From Methanomicrobia archaeon (GTDB lineage: Archaea > Methanobacteriota_B > Thermococci > Methanofastidiosales > NM3), in the NCBI GenBank assembly GCA_011372835.1, contig DSAJ01000150.1, positions 1 through 9,140 on the forward strand: 9,140 nt of DNA, written 5' to 3'. A program made the translations under genes and the position numbers. Below are positions 5,925-9,140 of the stretch, one piece after another. A model generated the notes under the pieces. That model worked only from the letters and a program-made list of their open reading frames with translations, was not told where the DNA came from and did not search any database. Every line of letters begins with the position of its first letter. Positions within the stretch are counted from its first letter, which is position 1.

Positions 5925-7807
5925 TTTATCACTTCCTTCATCGTAGCAAGGTCGAAATGGTCCTCGTAGAGGGAGGGTTCGATCCCGACGGACGCAAGCA
6001 TCTCCCTGGTCGGGTATCCCTCTTTCGTCCATCCCCTCAACTTGTAGCATTCCTGCATCATATCGTCAAATGGCGGCGCCTTTCCCATGCGGGCGCCATC
6101 GGGCGCGGGCGTGAGGAGCTTCTTTGGAAGCACGTCGTATGCCGGCCCCTTCCCATCGCGTATGTTGACGAGACGCTGGAAGTTATAGATGCGCTCGCCG
6201 CAGCGCGAGAGGTCTTCAAACGACCATCCCCAGCCGGTCATGGCATTGAGCGCATCCAGGTAGCGTGATATCGACGCCTCACCCTCGACGAACATGAACG
6301 CGCAGAGGACCGCCGATCCCATGATCGCGCCGAAGTTCTGATGGATGACGGCAAGTCGTGTCTTGTCCTCTACCTCGAAGAAGCGCGGTTTTTTTGTCAC
6401 GCCGTACTCGGGGAGGAGGAATCCGCCGATCTCGGTCTCCTCGGGGCATCCGCGGTAATGGCATGCGCCGCGGGTCCCTGTCGCATAGTTGACCGAGAGG
6501 CTGTAGGACAGGCGCGGGTCGTGTCCGGGCACGTCGAGACCCCGCACATGCACCGCATACCCTTCCTTGCCGAGGGTGGCCCCTAGCGTGGCGGCACCCT
6601 CGGCCATGATGCTCCCTATGCCTTCCCGTTTGCCTATGAGGTCGATGAGGTGGAGGACAATGGCAGGATCTCCCCAATCGATGTGCAGGTCCCCGATGAC
6701 GTGAGGTGGAAACCATCCCTTTTCGTAGGCTTCCATGGCAAGGGCAATGGCCGAGCCCGCAGAGATGGTGTCCATCCCGTAGCGATTGCACAGGTCGTTT
6801 GCCTTCGCTACGGCGCGCACCTCGCGGACGAGGCAGTTCGCCCCGAGCATTGCCAGCGTCTCGTACTCGGGTCCTGGCCCATCGACCCCATAGGACGGGT
6901 GCTCAAAGGAGACATGACGGTGACAGGCAAGCGGGCAGCTGATGCAGGCCTTGGGCTTGACGTTGAGCGCCTCGTTGTAATGGGGCGTCTCCATCTCCTT
7001 GCCCTCCTCCGTCCAGCTGCTGCCGTCCCAGTTCTTCTTCGGGGTGTTGTCAAGGGCATTGTAGGTGGCAAAGCCACCCGGCGTGCCCCAGGCGCGAAGC
7101 TCCTTGCCCCGGTCGCTTCGCGCCATCGTCCTGGTGATATCCTTCCTGATGTCGTCAAGTGCCCCTCCATCGAAAAACGAAGGTGTCGCGCTCCCTGAGA
7201 GCGCGATGCCCTTGAACTTCTTGGAGCCCAACACGGCGCCGATGCCCGACCGGCCAGCATAGCTGTGCTTGTCGACGACGACGCAGGCGAAGCGGACGAG
7301 CCGCTCCCCTGCCGGTCCTATGGCAGCGACACTCGCCTTCTTGCTCGTGTCGCTTTTCATGGCGTCGATGGTATCGAACGTCTCGAGTCCCCATAAGGCT
7401 GAGGCGTCCCTGAGCTCGACAGTGCCGTCCTCTATCCATAGATAGACGGGTGATGGCGAGCGTCCCTCGACGACGATGGCGTCGAGTCCGCATCCGCGAA
7501 GGGACGGCCCGAAGCTGGCACCCGCCGCCGAATCGCCAAAGGTGTGGGTCATAGGAGACTTGGAGATCAACGACCATTTGGCAGATCCGGGGATGCGAGT
7601 GCTCTGGAACGGTCCGGTGGCGAAGACGACCTTGTTTGCAGGTTGGAATGGGTCGACGTGGGAGGGAACTTCATCGAGAAGGATCTTTGCGCCCATTCCC
7701 GCTCCGCCGAGAAACACCTTGTAGAACCGTTCGTCGGTGTGCTCTATACGGGTCCGTCCCTTCGTGAGGTCGACCCTCAACACCTTGTTATGGTAACCAG
7801 ACGACAA
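5921..7807 (-). CDS. Aldehyde:ferredoxin oxidoreductase family protein (tungstopterin, 4Fe-4S)
   Basis: This 628-residue soluble enzyme belongs to the AOR family, which oxidises aldehydes to acids with a tungsten bis-pyranopterin and one [4Fe-4S] cluster, passing electrons to ferredoxin. Some relatives reduce other substrates. Counting from the preferred TTG start, the N-terminal part has GYHNKVLRVDLTKG, PGSAKWSLISKSPMT and FGPSLRGCGLDAIVVEGRS. The cluster cysteines are C288-x2-C291-x3-C295 (ACISCPLAC) and C502 (VLCAF). GPGPEYETLAMLG, HDPRLSYSLSVNYATGTRGACH and TGWGWSFEDL are further family blocks. Length is typical. The aspartates of the two pterin-binding D-x-x-G-L-D/C motifs appear as N341 (NRYGMD) and G497 (GSAVLC), which may alter the active site. 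The frame is open from GTG 7816, but that codon lies inside AGGTGATC, a ribosome-binding site placed correctly for TTG 7807. The gene follows the HdrD-like gene by 30 bases and overlaps the corrinoid gene by 4. The aldehyde or other substrate is not identifiable. Confidence 0.9.
   Translation of the reverse strand: MSSGYHNKVLRVDLTKGRTRIEHTDERFYKVFLGGAGMGAKILLDEVPSHVDPFQPANKVVFATGPFQSTRIPGSAKWSLISKSPMTHTFGDSAAGASFGPSLRGCGLDAIVVEGRSPSPVYLWIEDGTVELRDASALWGLETFDTIDAMKSDTSKKASVAAIGPAGERLVRFACVVVDKHSYAGRSGIGAVLGSKKFKGIALSGSATPSFFDGGALDDIRKDITRTMARSDRGKELRAWGTPGGFATYNALDNTPKKNWDGSSWTEEGKEMETPHYNEALNVKPKACISCPLACHRHVSFEHPSYGVDGPGPEYETLAMLGANCLVREVRAVAKANDLCNRYGMDTISAGSAIALAMEAYEKGWFPPHVIGDLHIDWGDPAIVLHLIDLIGKREGIGSIMAEGAATLGATLGKEGYAVHVRGLDVPGHDPRLSYSLSVNYATGTRGACHYRGCPEETEIGGFLLPEYGVTKKPRFFEVEDKTRLAVIHQNFGAIMGSAVLCAFMFVEGEASISRYLDALNAMTGWGWSFEDLSRCGERIYNFQRLVNIRDGKGPAYDVLPKKLLTPAPDGARMGKAPPFDDMMQECYKLRGWTKEGYPTREMLASVGIEPSLYEDHFDLATMKEVIK
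5928..5936 (-). promoter_or_regulatory. Ribosome-binding site fixing the corrinoid protein start
   Basis: GGAAGTGAT ends 3 bases before ATG 5924 and is encoded within the last codons of the oxidoreductase gene, where it is read as K-E-V-I. Together with the ATGA overlap it marks 5924 as the start and suggests translational coupling. Confidence 0.7.
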
Positions 7808-7810
7808 CAG

Positions 7811-7818
7811 GATCACCT
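7811..7818 (-). promoter_or_regulatory. Ribosome-binding site implying a TTG start for the AOR-like gene
   Basis: AGGTGATC is an exact 8-base match to the archaeal consensus and lies 3 bases before TTG 7807. The spacing from GTGAT to the start (4 bases) is close to the 3 bases seen at 4259 and 5924. The longer reading would start at GTG 7816, which is part of this element, so that start is less likely. Confidence 0.6.
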
Positions 7819-7849
7819 ATAAAAATAAAAAGAGGGCCTAAAGGGCCCT
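7818..7849 (-). terminator. Hairpin plus T-rich tract at the end of the HdrD-like gene
   Basis: On the - strand AGGGCC-CTTTA-GGCCCT forms a 6-bp GC-only stem (7833-7849). It is followed by C, five T, A, five T, then ATA (7818-7832). The hairpin covers the last codons and the TAG stop (7838-7840) of the HdrD-like gene. Archaeal termination relies mainly on U-rich tracts, and this is the only such tract in the - strand cluster. It may be a terminator or a partial one that lowers expression of the genes beyond. The TTTTTATA in it also resembles a TATA box, but transcription from it would begin after the AOR start codon, which makes that use unlikely. Confidence 0.5.
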
Positions 7850-9115
7850 GTCCAACAGTTGTACCAGGTCAAGCGTCGGTATGTTCTTGTTCGCTGCGCG
7901 CGCCCCGTCGTTGAGGTTGGTGTGGCAGAAGGGGCAGATTGACACGATAGCCTCTGCGTTCTTCTCCTCCGCCTCGTCCACGCGTCGCTTTGACGTGTTC
8001 ACCGCGAAGTCGGGATAGTCGGTCTTCACGCCGCCGCCGGCGCCGCAGCACAGCGAATCGCGGCGTATGCGCTCGAACTCGACGAAGTCGATGCCCGGTA
8101 TCGCGCTCAGGAGCTCGCGGGGCTGGTCGTAGAGCGAATAGCTCTGGTCCTCATCGCCCGTTCCTTCCTTGTAGCGGTGCAGGTGGCGTCCCGTGTGGCA
8201 CGGGTCATGGTAGGTGACGCGCATGTTGACCTCCCTTTCCGGCTCCCACTCGCCCGCCTTGTACTTCTCGTGCAGGAAATCGATGAGGTGCATGACGCGT
8301 ATGCCGTCGATGTAGTCCTCGTATCCTTCCACATCTGGATAGTCCTTGTTGAAGCAGCGGAAGCAGCCTGCGCACGCGGTGACGATCGTGTTCACGCCGT
8401 GGTTTTCATGCATGTCCTTGAACGTCTCAAGCGATTTCTTGGCAACGCGCTGGAACTCGTTTTCAACACCCATCCTGCGCACGGTCGAGCCGCAGCAGAC
8501 CTCCTTGTCGTAGAGATAACCGAAGTCGATGCCGAGCTTGTTGAGGACGTTGACGGTGGAGACGGCGATGCAGCGGTTGTTGGAGTTGTAGGCAGGCGTG
8601 CAGCCGGCATAGTAGAGGACCTCTGCGTCCTCCTTGTTGAGGTTCTTAACTGGCGTGTCCTTGAACTCCTTGGTCCACCTCGTTCGCATCTTGCGCGAGC
8701 CGGTGTAGGGATTGTCGTTGTTTCGCATCGACTTGATGAGCACCTCGCCGGACTCGGGTCCAAGGTTCTTGTCCTGCAGCTCGAATCGGATGTGCTGCAG
8801 GATCTCGGCGCCGTAGGCGCGTATGGGCTTCCATGCGTCCTCGTCGTTGAGGTAGCACTGCTCGGCGCAGGCGCCGCATAAGGTACAGTAGGAGAACATC
8901 TCTGCCACGTCTTCGTCCCACTCGAGCTCGCCGTTGCGCAGAGCCCGATAGACTTGCATCCTCCCCTGGAGCGTATAGTCAAGAAACGACCTGTCGAGGA
9001 ACGATGGGCACACTATCTCCCTGTTGCCCTCGTGTTGTGTCCTGCAGGTGCCGCATCCTATGCAGCGCTCTGGCAGATTGTTCTCCTTTAGTATCTTTTC
9101 TATGTCGAGTTTCAT
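7838..9115 (-). CDS. HdrD-like (HdrC+HdrB type) iron-sulfur CCG-domain protein
   Basis: This 425-residue soluble electron-transfer or disulfide-handling protein combines an HdrC-like ferredoxin part with two HdrB-like CCG domains. The N-terminal cluster motifs are C18-x2-C21-x2-C24-x11-C36-P and C77-x2-C80-x2-C83-x3-C87. The first CCG unit is C172...C207-C208-G...C248-x2-C251; the second is C306...C356-C357-G...C394-x2-C397 (SICPFC). In HdrB/HdrD such cysteines carry noncubane [4Fe-4S] clusters that reduce the CoM-S-S-CoB heterodisulfide. Relatives with the same build also work in lactate/glycolate oxidase and other redox complexes, so heterodisulfide reductase activity is not assured. No membrane segment is visible. 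The first motif has 11 rather than 3 residues before its last cysteine. The start ATG 9115 is preceded by AGGGGG (9123-9128). The stop is TAG, whereas every other complete gene here ends in TGA. It probably passes electrons to or from the downstream AOR-like enzyme (inference). Confidence 0.88.
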   Translation of the reverse strand: MKLDIEKILKENNLPERCIGCGTCRTQHEGNREIVCPSFLDRSFLDYTLQGRMQVYRALRNGELEWDEDVAEMFSYCTLCGACAEQCYLNDEDAWKPIRAYGAEILQHIRFELQDKNLGPESGEVLIKSMRNNDNPYTGSRKMRTRWTKEFKDTPVKNLNKEDAEVLYYAGCTPAYNSNNRCIAVSTVNVLNKLGIDFGYLYDKEVCCGSTVRRMGVENEFQRVAKKSLETFKDMHENHGVNTIVTACAGCFRCFNKDYPDVEGYEDYIDGIRVMHLIDFLHEKYKAGEWEPEREVNMRVTYHDPCHTGRHLHRYKEGTGDEDQSYSLYDQPRELLSAIPGIDFVEFERIRRDSLCCGAGGGVKTDYPDFAVNTSKRRVDEAEEKNAEAIVSICPFCHTNLNDGARAANKNIPTLDLVQLLDRAL

Positions 9116-9140
9116 TTAGATGCCCCCTATCTGGCCGCGA
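9116..9140 (-). CDS. Possible 3' end of an upstream gene of the same operon
   Basis: In one - strand frame the last bases of the window read R-G-Q-I-G-G-I followed by TAA (9116-9118), immediately before the ATG of the HdrD-like gene. Back-to-back stop and start codons are the pattern seen elsewhere in this cluster, so this is probably the tail of a co-transcribed gene. Seven codons are too few to identify it. HdrD-like proteins often pair with a flavin (GlcD-type) subunit, but nothing here shows that. Confidence 0.35.

Noticed and set aside
5925..6050. N-terminal extension of the corrinoid protein frame
   Set aside because: It lies within the conserved C-terminal part of the AOR-like gene, and ATG 5924 has a strong ribosome-binding site and begins the typical MtxC cap domain.
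7819..7826. TTTTTATA as a TATA box for the AOR-like gene
   Set aside because: The expected transcription start about 25 bases on would fall after the AOR start codon. The tract fits a terminator better.
8177..8881. + strand open frame of 234 codons opposite the HdrD-like gene
   Set aside because: It is valine/alanine-rich without motifs, and all conserved cysteine motifs are on the - strand.
1..9140. CRISPR arrays, tRNA or rRNA genes, insertion sequences
   Set aside because: I saw no regularly spaced repeats, no tRNA-like cloverleaf, no rRNA segments and no transposase or terminal repeats by eye; nearly all bases are accounted for by coding sequence.

Overview
The window looks archaeal, most likely from an anaerobic, methylotrophic-type euryarchaeote; I cannot name the genus. 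The supporting signs are Shine-Dalgarno sequences matching the GGAGGTGATC of archaeal 16S rRNA, AT-rich TATA-like and U-tract elements in otherwise GC-rich DNA, and the gene content: three corrinoid-dependent methyltransferases of the MtaA/MtbA type, corrinoid proteins, a tungsten-type aldehyde:ferredoxin oxidoreductase family protein and an HdrD-like CCG iron-sulfur protein. Methanomassiliicoccales-like or other Thermoplasmatota lineages are candidates, but this is inference. The window has no mcr gene, so methanogenesis itself is not shown.

Layout. Bases 1-1501 (+ strand) hold the 3' part of a CBS-domain protein and a CPA2-type monovalent cation:proton antiporter, which are probably co-transcribed. 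Everything else is on the - strand and reads from right to left: the last codons of an unidentified gene (9116-9140), an HdrD-like iron-sulfur protein (7838-9115), an AOR-family oxidoreductase (5921-7807), a stand-alone corrinoid protein (5289-5924), a UroD-fold methyltransferase (4264-5292), a second, more canonical MtaA/MtbA-like methyltransferase (3243-4259), and a corrinoid protein fused to a methyltransferase (1494-3188). AOR, corrinoid protein and the first methyltransferase are joined by ATGA overlaps; the next junction is 4 bp. The last gene follows a 54-bp gap that carries a TATA-like element. The + and - units converge and overlap by 8 bp at 1494-1501.

How the genes may work together (inference). 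A methyl group could be moved from a donor to the corrinoid protein by one UroD-fold enzyme and from the corrinoid to a thiol acceptor such as coenzyme M by another. The fused protein could do both steps alone, like the MtsD/F/H methylsulfide proteins of Methanosarcina. The AOR-like enzyme and the HdrD-like protein would handle electrons from a linked oxidation or reduction. No pyrrolysine-type or MtaB-type substrate methyltransferase and no corrinoid-activating RamA protein is encoded here, so the methyl donor is unknown. This combination of redox enzymes with methyltransferases is the most interesting part of the window.

All stretches longer than 60 bases are coding. I saw no tRNA, rRNA, CRISPR array, insertion sequence or long direct repeat.
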